A stretch of DNA of 64,000 nt from Halicephalobus mephisto. Lineage: Eukaryota > Nematoda > Chromadorea > Rhabditida > Panagrolaimidae. The DNA lies in contig SWDT01000182.1 of NCBI GenBank assembly GCA_009193035.1, positions 124,001-188,000 on the forward strand, read 5' to 3'. The notes under the pieces are model-generated. The model did no database searches. It was not told the DNA's origin and saw only the letters and a list, made by a program, of their open reading frames with translations. Made by a program: the position numbers and the translations under genes. Position 1 is the first letter of the stretch, and each line of letters opens with the position of its first letter. Shown one piece after another: positions 10,101-23,640 of this stretch.

Positions 10101-12392
10101 ATATAAAATTAAATATAAATTAAGAAGTATTTTTCATTAATAAATTTGGCTTTCGTGTATCCGGATAACTTCTGGAAAATTTAATCTAATCTGACTTGGA
10201 TATTTCTGAAAATTTTAAATCAAGAATACTTCGACCAAGTCGAGTATTGATTTTTCCAGAAAATTCTGATTCGGATATTTCCACAAATTCTAAACCAATC
10301 TAGAAAAATCTCGATCAGATATAATATTGAATTTTCCAGAAAATTCTGACTCGGATATTTTCATAAATTCTAAACCAATTTAGAAAGACCTCAATTAAAT
10401 CTTTTCTTGGAGTATCTGACTTGGATATTTCTAGAAATCTTAAATTAAAAATACCTCGACCAAGGCTGGCAAAATTTAAATAAAAAATAACTAAATATGT
10501 TAGAAGTTATTTAGTTTCAAAAAATTTTAAAAACATCAAATATCCTCTAAATGACGAAATTCCAGTGGATATAGCTGTCGTTTGGGTGATCCGGATTTTC
10601 ATCTGTCTTTTGTTGTTGACTTTTTTCTTTCCTTTACTGTATTCTGAAATCAAATTAATCCGTTCCATCGGCCAGATTTCTCTCCAGCCTTCTGGATTTC
10701 TTTATGAAGATCCCTTGCTACAGTATGCCGCCCATTTCAAGCACTTTCAATTCGAAGCTTCTGAATCCCAAAGAAAAAAAGAACTTTATGATCGAAAATT
10801 GCCCGGTTTGTTTATATTTTGTAATTTCAAAAAATTGTTTAAAAAATCAAAATTACTGTAGTTAGAATTCTGGATTTGGAATCTGAAGTCAAGTTCTGAA
10901 AAATTGAAAATCTCGAGGATTAACTATCATTCAAAAAATTGGGTCAATTAATTGTAAACAAGTGGGTTTATGGAATTCAAGATTTCATATATCCGGATTT
11001 ACAAAATCCGAAATTTCATATATCTGGATTTACAAAATTTGAGATTTTATACTTTTGGATTTACAAAATCAGAAATTTAGTATATCGGAATTTACAAAAT
11101 CCGAAATTTCATATATCCAGATTTACAAAATCCGAGATTTCATATATCCGGGTCTTTAATGTTAATTTTTAACTGTGATATTAAATTTGCAATGAAAAGG
11201 ATTCAGAACACTGTACTTAGACTTCTGGATTCGGAATCTGAAGTCAGTATTTCGAAGAAAATTAGGTCGGTTAATCCCAAACTAGGGATTTACGAAATCC
11301 TAAAGAATCCAGAATTCCGTATATCTGGGTTTTGAATGCCAACTTTCAATCCTAATATCGGACCCGAAAAAGCACTCAAAAATACCGCAGTCAAAAATTC
11401 GGGTTCAAAATCGAAAATTAAAAAAATTAATAAACTTCGGAAAATCCCCTCAGGGCATGGTTTGACAAACTAATCTTTAAAGAAATGTCGAAAACCATAA
11501 AAGATATATGTCGTTAAAAAAAGAAATAAATCAAGTAGCTTTCATTTAGCGGATATATGGAATCCCGAAAATTCAGGATTCCATATATCCGGATTTCAAA
11601 CATCAATTTAGAAGTCTGACTTCAGATTCTGAAGTTGATGTTAGAAAGAAGGTAAGTATCGTTTGGAAAAAAATTGGACAAAGTTTAAAGGATATATGAA
11701 ATCCCGAAAATCCAGGATCTCGTATATCCGGATTTCAAACATCAACTTTCAGTTCTGACTTCAGATTCTGAATCTACAAATTTGATTACTATATTAAAGG
11801 TACTTTTTATTAAAATTAATTTTTTTAAATACAAAAATTTAAGTTTTTAAATTAATTTCGTAATTTCATAATTTTTAGCATTTTTATTTTTCGCTTTGAA
11901 AATGAGCATGATATTTTTCTTTTTACTCGAAGTAGCCGTGATCAATCTTGGATCTTTTTCTCCAATAACCCTGGATTATCCCTTAATCCTTTCAATGGCA
12001 AATTTGATTTTTGTATATTTTTCTCACAAGCCGATCATCGTCAAATACAGTATTCTCGATCTTAAAAAGTAAGTTTTAAAATTTAGAATTTTTAAAAATA
12101 AAAATTTTTTTTAATTTTCAAAGTTTTTAATTTTTTAATTTTTTTAAAAAAATTTTTAATTTTAAAAATTTTAAATTACAGTAATTTTAGAACAGCAATT
12201 ACTCAAGAATATTGTTGTCTTGACGGCCAGCATTGCCAGAACAGATTTCGAAATAATCAATTAATATCCTACGAAGCTACTGAAAAAACTTTCCTGATGC
12301 CTTCTACAGTAGACTACAGTGTTTATTCTTTGTCAGAACTTCCAAAATGGCTCAAAAGGGCCATCAGAAGAAGAATCGCTATTTTTAATTAA
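7197..12392 (+). CDS. Unrecognised multi-pass membrane protein with a 10-residue repeat
   Basis: Exons 7197-7631, 7677-7799, 7842-7944, 10566-10805, 11879-12068 and 12182-12392 join in phase to 433 residues. Residues 1-48 are polar. Residues 49-98 are five copies of a decapeptide (NTVIQDKVGR-like). About six hydrophobic segments follow, one or two per exon, with short loops, for example LGFVLFNLMAFVLLFPL, LVGLFAFVFLDLIIYFLIYF and WVIRIFICLLLLTFFFPLL. The tail is cytosolic-looking and basic (KRAIRRRIAIF), with a Cys-containing stretch (YCCLDGQHC). I do not recognise the family; it could be a nematode-specific tetraspan or hexaspan protein. Intron 3 (2.6 kb) is packed with mobile elements and intron 4 (1.1 kb) with degenerate repeats. 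AATAAA at 12416-12421 suits its 3' end. The exon set is inferred from splice sites, phase and continuous hydrophobicity. Confidence 0.7.
7341..7490 (+). repeat. Coding minisatellite, five 30-bp units
   Basis: AATACAGTAA recurs at 7341, 7371, 7401, 7431 and 7461. The unit is exactly 30 bp, so the frame is kept and ten residues are added per copy. Differences between units are few (CCAAGAC or TGAAAGAC at the centre), which points to recent expansion. It lies wholly inside exon 1 of the membrane-protein gene. Confidence 0.9.
8036..8452. mobile_element. MITE-like element, triplicated interior, TIR near ACAAAAAACRTAACTTTT
   Basis: It begins with GTACACACAAAAAACATAAC and ends with the inverse, GTTACGCTTTTTTGTGGGTAC. 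The interior holds three near-identical copies of a unit containing AAAAATCGTCATTATTA and GTCACAAAT. Related single copies lie at 25214-25368, 25388-25555, 33547-33708, 34530-34685 and 34688-34872, so this is a dispersed family of short elements without coding capacity. It sits in intron 3 of the membrane-protein gene. Confidence 0.7.
8503..9004. mobile_element. Non-coding TIR element built of TATC-rich palindromic repeats
   Basis: It is bounded by CTACACAAAAAG on the left and TTTTTTGTGTAG on the right. The interior repeats blocks such as TTAAAACGACTCTGATGTAT and their reverse complements (ATCAGAGTCGTTTTAATGTA), so it is internally palindromic many times over. Diverged relatives occupy about 34940-35200. 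No open reading frame. Confidence 0.6.
9388..9937. repeat. Long inverted repeat (foldback element), arms about 250 bp
   Basis: The left arm (9388 to about 9635) and right arm (about 9680-9937) are near-perfect reverse complements. Examples are AAGTGATTTGAAATCAGTCG against CGACTGATTCCAAATCACTT, CCGAAGAGCCCCACGTACGT against ACGTACGTGGGGCTCTTCGG, and ATATATAGGCGGAATAAAGG against CCTTTATTCCGCCTATATAT. The loop is about 45 bp. It lies in intron 3 of the membrane-protein gene, so the pre-mRNA could fold into a long hairpin. Confidence 0.85.
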
Positions 12393-12415
12393 AATTATTA
12401 TTTGTAAAAATTAGA

Positions 12416-12421
12416 AATAAA
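12416..12421 (+). terminator. Polyadenylation signal of the membrane-protein gene
   Basis: An exact AATAAA hexamer begins 24 bases after the stop codon. Confidence 0.45.
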
Positions 12422-12500
12422 AACTATGGAATTTCCTATAGAAGAAATTGCAGAATTTTAAAAACATTTTTTTTATGAAATAAGAAAAACGAGAGTCGAC

Positions 12501-12750
12501 TTCGTAATCAGTTGCCAGTTTTTCCATTTTTCCACTTTCACACAACTCGCACTGTCTACGCGGGAGTTCAAAAATTAAAAGTAAATTTTTAAAAATTATT
12601 TAAATTTGAGATTTTACAAAAAGTTGAAATTTTAGGTAAAAAAGCGTATGTAGAAACAATGAATCAATTTCGTAATCAGTTGCCAGTTTTTCCATTTTTC
12701 CACTTTCACACAACTCGCACCGTCTGCGCGGGAGTTCAAAAATTTCAAAA
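12501..12750. repeat. Direct duplication of about 80 bp, 168 bp apart
   Basis: TTCGTAATCAGTTGCCAG begins at 12501 and again at 12669. Each is followed by the same TTTTTCCATTTTTCCACTTT and CGCGGGAGTTCAAAAATT blocks. The copies differ at only a few positions. It lies between two convergent genes, in or near their 3' UTRs. Confidence 0.75.
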
Positions 12751-12847
12751 AATGTTTATAATATCTGTACAAATAACAATTTAAATCTTTGAAAACCCAT
12801 AAAATTACACATTTAAAACAATTCCCGTTCAAAAAAAAAATAAAAAA

Positions 12848-13728
12848 TTAATCATTTGGATAAATATTCCTCAAAATCGGTCTCATTTTGTATTTTTTTA
12901 CATTTTCCATTTTTTCAAAATATTTCTCCACCAATGGATGAATTACTTTTCCTTCCGCAAGTTCCAAATTTTCTTGTAAAATATAACCCATCTGAGGAAT
13001 CAACGTCAATCTCGTGTCGATCAAAACCGCGTAATTAGGCTGAGAAGGTCCTCTTTTTTCTTTAGGTCCTCTGACTTCCTTTAACCACCTTTCTGGAGCT
13101 TTTTCAGCTTCATCCCATCCAATAATCACTCCTTTGTGTTTTAGTCTTCTATGTACAACAATGTCCCCTACGGAAAACTTCACATTCGGAGGCTTCAGAT
13201 TCCTCGGAACAGTACTTACTAAAATAGTTAAGTTTATTTAAAAATTAAAATTACTGAATTCTAAAAACTTTCAATTCTAGAATCCAGAACATCAATTACT
13301 GTAATTTAGATTCTTTCATCCAATTCTTAAAAAACAAAAATTTTCACCAAGATCTAATTTGAAAAATATAAAATTTAGAAATTCTAAATTCTAAAAACTT
13401 TCAATTCTAGAATCCAAAATCCAATTATCCTCTTCCACATACTGTAAGTCATTCCAAAATTCAAATTTCCTAAAAATTATTTAAAACAAAACTCACGTCC
13501 AAAATATTCTTTTTCATTTTCATCAAAATCAACTATTTCATCATTTATAGAATTTTCATTTTTTGGATATTCTTTAATTCCTTTTAATTTTTTCCAATAA
13601 TAATTTAAACTTTCCATTGTTTGTTTTAAATAATAATCCATATCTGATGATTTTTCTGGCGAAAAACACATTTGTAAAGGAATAGCTAATAAAATTCCCA
13701 AAAATATTGCCTGCGGCGGAACATCCAT
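12848..13728 (-). CDS. YccV/HspQ-like (hemimethylated-DNA-binding fold) domain protein
   Basis: Two exons (13728-13497 and 13218-12848) give 200 residues. An N-terminal hydrophobic stretch (AIFLGILLAIPLQMCF) could be a signal peptide or membrane anchor. The C-terminal about 100 residues form a YccV/HspQ-like domain: KFSVGDIVVHRRLKHKGVIIGWD opens it in two parts (KFSVGDIVVHR, then HKGVIIGWD), followed by PNYAVLIDTR and a GYILQENLE strand. The bacterial relatives act in protein turnover, and in animals the fold occurs at the C terminus of FBXO21 and in small stand-alone proteins. The start is 148 bp downstream of the ddx-15 stop on the same strand, so the gene may be the second member of an operon. 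The exact function is unknown. Confidence 0.75.
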
Positions 13729-13876
13729 CTTTGATAAAATTCAAAAAAACCCGTTCTAAAATTTTTTTACAAAAATTCAAAATTTAAAAAATATTTCTGG
13801 GAAAAAACCCGATAATTATCTCGATTTAAAAAATTCAAAATTCATAAAAAATAACCACAGTAAAAAAAACCATAAT

Positions 13877-17284
<3,408 letters not shown>

Positions 17285-17299
17285 ATTCGAATTCACCAA

Positions 17300-17557
17300 C
17301 GACGAAGAAACACGTAACGGAGGTCCAGAAGACGATTTCCAATAAGGTCAAAATCGAAAAAAACGAAGCTTTTCGCTTTCGTTATGAGACCGATTTTCCA
17401 CTTTCTCGGTCGTTCTTTGATTGACTATCGTGTCAATCGACGTCCGTGGTCGTTCTCTGAAACTTCTTTTTTGGTCGTTAACGTCACACACACGAGGACG
17501 TTTTGGGAGAGCCTGGCGATTTCGCGGACTTTTAATCATTTTTAGCAGAAGGAAAAC
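17300..17557. promoter_or_regulatory. Shared bidirectional promoter region of ddx-15 and AFG1L
   Basis: The start codons of the two divergent genes are 273 bp apart. The spacer is GC-richer than the surrounding DNA and contains CACGTG-like and CGTCACAC sites, but no experimentally known element can be assigned. A 63-codon open frame on the minus strand here (17539-17348) shows no recognisable domain and is not called as a gene. Confidence 0.5.
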
Positions 17558-19824
17558 ATGAGCACGTGGTGGATCAGATCCAGATTCTGTTTTTTATTTT
17601 CTTCCACAGGTTTGTTTTTTAATTTTTTACTTAATATTGTTTTTATTTTTTTAAAATCTAAGTTGTAAATGACCTAATTTTAGGCCTAAATAGTTCGAAA
17701 ACTTCGGTTCGCCTGATTTCGGCTCAAGCCACGAGTCCGGTCGGCGGCGGCATCTCCGCACTTCTGGCAAAGTACAATTCGCTCGTAGATAACGGGGAAT
17801 TGGCTAATGATGATTACCAGGTAATTATTTGTCTTTGTTTACCGTATTTCATATATGAGATTTGATTTTTATCGTAGAATTTCGTAATTTTAGGAAAATA
17901 GTCTCATGTGTGAAAATTAACTTTTTATTTCGTAATTTCATAATTTCGGGATATAGATTTTTGAGATTTAATTTCTACAATAATATTATTGAGTTTTAAG
18001 ATATGATTTCATATATGAAATCCGGTTTTTTTCTATATTTTCTGTGATTTTAGGACAGTGGTTTTGTATACTAAATTTAATCTTTACTGCTGAGTTTCAC
18101 AATTTTGGGGACAGTTTCATAATATTTAATGTTTACTGCGAAATGTCATGATTTTTGGGCATGATCACATGGGATATAATTTTTTACCATGGTTTTTTGT
18201 GATTTTAAGGTACTGATCCCGTATATTAGACTTGGATTTTAAAAATCTTGTAATTTTGACATCAATCTAATTTTCACTATATAATTTCCAAATTATATGA
18301 TGTCATTCCAGTTTAAGATTTAATTTTTACTACGAAATTTCAAAATTTTGGAGCATGGGAATTCGCTGATCTAACCTTATGATTTTTGTTTACCACGTTC
18401 CCGCTCAAAAAACTAGACACCAACTGTTGGCCGATTTTTGTCTTATTTGATCGCAGTTCAACTGAGTTTTCGAGGCCTAGTTCTTTTTGACGTTTCACAC
18501 AACATGGTTTTTTTCAGCGGAAGATAATAGAAGAGTTCGACCGACTAAGAGATGACCTTTCTGAATACACACCACAGCCAAAAGGAAACTCCATCGCTCA
18601 ATCTAATAGCTTCTTAGCTAGACTTTTTTCGAATCAGAATCCGATTCATAATGACACTCAGTCCTTGTCCCCTAAGGGCATCTACCTGTTCGGGACTGTC
18701 GGCTGCGGAAAAACCATGTTGATGGACATGTTTTTCGATTCTGTGCCGATGGCGAAGAAGAATAGAGTCCATTTTCACAGTTTCATGCAAGATTTCCACA
18801 AAAGTAAGGATTTAAATTTTATAAATCTCTACAATTAATCAAATCCAGAAGTTCACCAATGGAAAATGTCCCGTCCAGATCGAGAACGAGGCTCAAGAGA
18901 AGTGTTCGATCCTGTTCCTCCAATTGCAGAATCCATTTGCGAAGAAGCGACTCTTCTTTGTTTTGACGAATTTCAAGTGACAGACATAGCCGATGCTATG
19001 ATACTCAAGAGATTGTTCACGGAACTCTTTGATCGAGGATTGGTAGTCGTCTGTACATCTAACAGACCTCCAGATGATCTGTACAAAAATGGGCTTCAAC
19101 GACACCAATTTGTTCCTTTTATTCATCTTTTGAAAGATAAGTGTCAATCTGTGTCTCTGGATTCTGGAAAAGATTACAGAAAAGGAGCCCAAAAAGCAGA
19201 AACTCAAACGTATTTCGTGAAAGGTACATGTGATGCTGACAAGGAACTAAATACTGTATTCAAAATCCTCTGTGCCGAAGAAAACGATATTGTCAGGCCT
19301 AAAGTGATCAACATACTAGGAAGAGACATAAAAGTTGAAAAAACATGCGACAGAGTTGCGGACGTTACATTTGATGAGGTTGGATTTGGTTTAATATAGT
19401 TTTAAATTTATTTTTTTAGTTATGTGGGAAGCCACGAGGTGCGATTGATTACTTGTCCTTGGCCAGAGTGTTCCATACAGTGATTATACGTGATATCCCA
19501 GTTTTTACGAGAAAAAATTTAAGTGAATCAAGAAGATTCATGACTTTGATAGATACTTTTTACGATCAACGAGTCAGAGTTGTTTGTTCAGCAGATGCTC
19601 CGCCTGAGGAATTGTTCAAAATTAACGAAGAAGAAATAGAATTGTCTGATTCCCAGAAGGTTCTGATGGACGATTTGAAGGTAACAGAAGGAAGTGAACA
19701 AGCAGCAGCCAATATTTTTACTGGTAGTGAAGAAATTTTTGCTTTCAACAGAACTGTGTCTAGACTTTGCGAAATGCAAACTCAAACTTATTGGGCTTAT
19801 AGAAAACCAAGTAGTGTTGATTAA
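17558..19824 (+). CDS. AFG1-like mitochondrial AAA ATPase (AFG1L/LACE1)
   Basis: Exons 17558-17609, 17684-17820, 18518-18803, 18849-19378 and 19420-19824 give 469 residues (human AFG1L has 481). The N terminus ([14 protein letters not shown], then Ser/Arg-rich) fits a mitochondrial targeting sequence. Walker A GTVGCGKT is at 122-129, and Walker B LLCFDEFQ has its DE at 198-199. The family signatures [14 protein letters not shown] and the C-terminal [14 protein letters not shown], with [15 protein letters not shown], are present. In yeast and mammals AFG1 acts in the mitochondrial inner-membrane/matrix space and supports turnover of respiratory-chain subunits. The start was chosen as the first ATG with a targeting-like sequence in phase with exon 2. 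Intron 2 (about 700 bp) is AT-rich with a weak repeat. Confidence 0.93.
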
Positions 19825-19878
19825 TTTTTAAGGTTTTTTAATTGATTTAGATTTGTATTATCCGGTGAAGATAAAATA

Positions 19879-20108
19879 TAGCTAGTACGCTTTTGACGAA
19901 TCCGGACAGCTTTACGTTTGAGTCGAGTTGGCACGAGGTTTTTTGACTGGAAGCAGAAGGATGGCATATTTGAAAAGAACGAGACAAAGTCCTATGGACA
20001 GAAAAAAGATGCTGTTAGCTTTATTCTTGGCAACCTCCCTTTAGGCTGGAAATGGAAGAAGCATTTAGTGGACACTGAATATGTCAAAGAAGGTAGTGTA
20101 AAAATATG
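19879..20108 (+). pseudogene. Possible degraded coding fragment
   Basis: A GC-richer island just after AFG1L contains an open frame without an ATG (residues such as LPLGWKWKKHLVDTEYVKEG). Neighbouring frames also look coding over short distances (for example YAFDESGQLY upstream), as if an old reading frame had been broken by frameshifts. No family was recognised. It might also be the AFG1L 3' UTR. Confidence 0.2.
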
Positions 20109-20109
20109 A

Positions 20110-20630
20110 AAAAAAAGTTAAAATTTTTGTAGAAATTTAAAGAATTTTCTGGAAGTTTTTAGAAATCTTCGAAATTTAATAGGGATTTTTGTAGTGTTTC
20201 TGAATTATAAATTTTCTAACATTTTTACAATTTTGAAAGATTCTGAAGTTTTTGGAATTTTCACAGAAGATTCTGGAGTTTTTTGATTTTGTGGGGATTT
20301 TTGAAGTATTTTAGAATTTTGTGGAAATTTTTAGAAATCTTCAAAATTTGATAGGAATTTTTGCAGCGTTTCTGAATTATAAATTTTCTAACATTTTTAC
20401 AATTTTAAAAAATCAAAAATTTTCACAGAAGATTCTGGAGTTTTTTGATTTTGTGAAAATTTTTGAAATATTTTAAAATTTCATAAAATCCTAAAATAAT
20501 TTGAAGTCGAGGTTCTGGAAATTCGTGTCGAGACAATTCCATAAAGGAAAATTTATTTTCAATTTTATTTAAAAAATTATTCAAAGTTCTTTATTGACAC
20601 TTTTTTAGTTTTTTTGAGTTTTTATAATTT
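20110..20630. other. Intergenic AT-rich sequence with a diverged direct duplication
   Basis: Blocks such as CACAGAAGATTCTGGAGTTT and GTTTCTGAATTATAAATTTT occur twice, about 180-190 bp apart. A dispersed TTCGTGTCGAGACAATT motif lies at 20521-20540. No gene is seen. Confidence 0.5.
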
Positions 20631-20639
20631 TGAAAAATG

Positions 20640-21080
20640 AAATTACTTTTTTATTTTCTTAAAGTACTTTATTAATATTTTAATTTTTTTTAGATTTTCA
20701 TAACTTTATAAAAAAACTTAAAAAAAAGTAATTTTTTAAAAATTCTTAATATTTTTTAGTTTTTATAATTTTACAAAAGTATTTTAAAAAAGTAATTTTA
20801 TTTTTTTTTAAAGTTCTTTATTAATATTTTTTAGTTTTTATAATTTTATAAAAATATTAAAAAAAGTAATTTTATTTTTTTTAAAGTTCTTTATTAATAT
20901 TTTTTAGTTTTTTTGGATTTTTATAATTTTATAAAAATATTAAAAAAAAGTAATTTTATTTATTTTACAGTTCTTTATTAATATTTTTTAGTTTTTTTGG
21001 ATTTTTATAATTTTATAAAATAAAAATATTAAAAAAAGTAATTTTATTTATTTTTTAAAGTTCTCTATTAATATTTTTTA
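20640..21080. repeat. AT-only tandem repeat of about 70-85 bp
   Basis: Five or more units contain AAAGTTCTTTATTAATATTT, then TTTTAGTTTTTATAATTTTA and AAAAAGTAATTTTATTT. The array has no open reading frame. Confidence 0.75.
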
Positions 21081-21300
21081 GTTTTTTTGGATTTATTTTT
21101 AGTTTGTGAGAAAAACAAAAGCATGGAAAACTAGCGTGAGGGTGGCTGGTTGTTTTCCTTTTTAGTCTTTGCCTGAGGCTATTAATCCTTGCTAGATGTA
21201 GATGTACATTATGTAACAGCGCAGGAAATGGATTCTGTTCAATTTGACTGACTTGCACTTTGTTTTTTAGTTTTTTCAAAAAAGGTAATTGTGTAATTTT
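21081..21300. other. Intergenic block with no recognised gene
   Basis: A GC-richer segment at 21110-21280 interrupts the repeats (for example GCGTGAGGGTGGCTGGTTG). A minus-strand open frame of 74 codons passes through it, but it has no known motif and no splice context, so it is not called. Confidence 0.35.
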
Positions 21301-21319
21301 TCCTCAGGCAAATTTCCTT

Positions 21320-21880
21320 CAAAGTTACGTTTCTGAAAAAATTTTTATTTAAATATTTCTTTCAAATCCGAAATTTTTCGAAATAATTTTTATTTAAATA
21401 TTTCTTTCAAATCTGAAATTTTTTGAAATAATTTTTCTCGAATTAAGTTTTTTCATATTAAATTTTTTTTCTCAAAACGAAAGTTTTCAAAAAAGTAATT
21501 TTTCTCGAAACGATTTTTTTAAGTAATTTTTTCCCGAAACGAAAGTCTTCTCAAATCAAATTTTTTTCTCAAAACGAAAGTTTTCAAAAAAGTAATTTTT
21601 CTCAAACCGATTTTTTTTGAAATAATTTTTTTCTCGGAACGAAATTTTTTTGAAATAATTTTTCTTGAAACGAAAATTGTTTTTAAATCATTTTTCTTGA
21701 AACGAAAATTGTTTTGAAATAATTTTTCTTGAAACGATTTTTTTTGAAATAATTTTTTTCTCGGAACGAAAATTTTTTCAAAAGTAATTTTTCTCGAAAC
21801 AATTTTTTTTCTTGAAACGAAATATTTTTGAAATAATTTTTCCAAACGAAAAGAAAATTTCGAAATAATTTTTTTCCAAT
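21320..21880. repeat. Tandem array of TTTCTCGAAACGAAA-type units
   Basis: Units of about 35-60 bp share GAAATAATTTTTCTCGAAAC followed by GAAAATTTTT. Because the unit has few stops on the minus strand, a Phe/Lys/Ser open frame of 135 codons results; it is an artefact of the repeat. Confidence 0.7.
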
Positions 21881-21899
21881 AAAAATAATCATCGAAATT

Positions 21900-22140
21900 G
21901 AAATAAATCCAATTTTCGGTTGACATTTGTAATTTTATGGTATTTCTTAAAATAATTTTATTATTAAAGTGGATTTTTAGTTTTTATATAAAAATTAGGC
22001 CAATCCTTTTCTGTTAACAGATCTGCTGATTCTGATTTCAACTAAGAAAACGGAAGCTGTAAATTTATCAGTAAAGTTCCGGAAACTACAAAAATCGGAG
22101 TTCCTCATTATCCAAAAAACTCTGATAACTGTAATATTTC
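21900..22140. other. Spacer between two tandem arrays
   Basis: Ordinary AT-rich sequence with a slightly more complex block at 22000-22130. Nothing was recognised in it. Confidence 0.35.
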
Positions 22141-22149
22141 CAAGCCTAA

Positions 22150-22690
22150 AAATAAAAAATCTTAAAAAACAACTTTTTCTAAAAAATCGAAAATAATTTT
22201 TTTATTTAAAAAAAATTTTAAAACAACTTTTTTTAAAAAATTAAATTAATTATTTTTTAAAAATTTTAAAATAAAAAATTTTAAAAAACAACTTTTTCTA
22301 AAAAATCGAAAATAATTTTTTTATTTAAAAAATTTTAAAAAACAACTTTTTTTAAAAGTCGAAAATAATTTTTTTATTTAGAAAAATTTTAAAACAACTT
22401 TTTTAAAAAAATTAAATTAATTATTTTTTAAAAATTTTAAAATAAAAAATTTAAAAAAACAACTTTTTCTAAAAAACCGAAAATAATTTTTTTTTAATTT
22501 TAAAATAAAAAATCTTAAAAAACAACTTTTTTTAAAAATCGAAAATAATTTTTTTATTATAAAAAATTTAAAAACAACTTTTTTTAAAAAATTAAAGTAA
22601 TTATTTTTTAAAAATTTTAATATTAAAAAAATCTTAAAAAAGTTATTTTTTTAAAAAATTGGAAAAAATTACTTTTTTTGGAAAATTTTA
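22150..22690. repeat. Tandem array of AAACAACTTTTTCTAAAAAATCG-type units
   Basis: Units of about 55-60 bp, containing ACAACTTTTTCTAAAAAAT and GAAAATAATTTTTTTATTT, recur about nine times with small differences. The composition is almost pure A/T. Confidence 0.75.
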
Positions 22691-22904
22691 AATAAAAAGT
22701 TATTTTTTAACGACAACAATATAGTTGTTTGTCATCTAGTAAATCTTCCGGAGGTGTAATTCTCAAACATTTGTGAAAATAGTAAGGAGATAAAAACGGA
22801 TTAACTTCAGTATTCCTGTGTTTTTTGGTTTTCCAAAGCCGCCTTCTTTTTTAACAAATAATTTCGTAAAAATCCCTCAGGGTTTCATTGCTAGTGCTCA
22901 AATC
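22691..22904. other. Left flank of the TTGC-NN-GCAA satellite
   Basis: More complex sequence containing CTTCCGGAGGTGTAATTC. It leads into CAAATCTGTAAGGTAGTTGACGT, split here as CAAATCTGTAAGG and TAGTTGACGT, which resembles the left flank of the related array near 51825. Confidence 0.35.
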
Positions 22905-23560
22905 TGTAAGGTAGTTGACGTAAAAATGGAAATAAAATTTGCAGTTTGCGTGCAACATTTTGGTAGGTTAGAAAATATCAAAATTAAATTCGCAATTTGC
23001 GCGCAACGTTCTGGTAGATAACTCGACGTAAAAAGTAGAAATAAAATTCGCAGTTTGCACGCAACATTTAAGTAAGAGATGTCAAAATTAAACCTGCAGC
23101 TTGCGCGCAACGTTCTGGTAGATAACTCGACGTAAAAAGTAGAAATAAAATTCGCAGTTTGCACGCAACATTTAAGAGATGTCAAAATTAAACCTGCAGC
23201 TTGCGTGCAATGTTCTGATAGATAAGTCAACGTAAAAATGGAAATAAAATTCGCAGTCTGCACGCAACATTTAAGTAAGAGATGTCAAAATTAAACCTGC
23301 AGCTTGCGTGCAACGTTTAAGCAGGTTAGTCGACATTGGAGTTAAATCTGCAATCTGCGCGCAATGTTCTGATAAGTAACTCTATATCAAAGTAGAAGTA
23401 AAATTTGCAACTTGCGCGCAGTAACTCAGCGGACCAATTGATATCAAGATTAAAATCAAAATTGCAGTTTGCGTGCAACATTTCGGCGCACTTGTCAACA
23501 TCAAAATCGAACTTGCAGGTTGCGCGCAGCATTTAAGCAGACCGATTTTGTGAATTGTGC
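22905..23560. repeat. Satellite array with TTGCNNGCAA palindromic core, copy 1
   Basis: About 13 units of 46-58 bp. Each holds GCAGYTTGCRYGCAACRTT followed by AAGTA or TGGTA and a CGACGTAAAAATGGAAAT-type spacer. Centre dinucleotides vary (GC, AC, GT) while the TTGC and GCAA halves are nearly constant. Related arrays are at 41578-41815 (reverse orientation) and 51825-52375. Long minus-strand open frames here are satellite artefacts, because unit lengths are not multiples of three. Confidence 0.85.
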
Positions 23561-23565
23561 AAAAA

Positions 23566-23640
23566 TGGACTTTAATGTCGACTTCATTACGGACCTCAAC
23601 ACAGGTGTTAATCAGACTGTAAATTCGTTATGTTGTGGAA
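23566..23640 (+). other. Coding-like block at the edge of satellite copy 1
   Basis: The sequence after the array translates to DFNVDFITDLNTGVNQTV. The block after the array near 52390 translates to DFNADFFTDLSTDVRQTA, with many third-position differences (GAC/GAT, ACG/ACA, CAG/CAA). This suggests a shared, once protein-coding segment of a mobile element. No longer open frame is attached. Confidence 0.45.

Noticed and set aside
17348..17539. 63-codon minus-strand open frame upstream of ddx-15
   Set aside because: No recognisable motif and it sits in the shared promoter of two divergent genes; the ddx-15 start at 17284 gives a complete protein without it.
21519..21926. 135-codon Lys/Phe-rich minus-strand open frame
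   Set aside because: Artefact of the TTTCTCGAAACG tandem repeat.
22898..23532. Long minus-strand open frames with repeated Cys-containing peptides
   Set aside because: They follow the TTGC-NN-GCAA satellite, whose unit lengths are variable and mostly not multiples of three; no splice or start context.
22905..23560. CRISPR array
   Set aside because: Regular spacing of a palindromic core, but spacers are diverged copies of each other, and this is a nuclear nematode genome.
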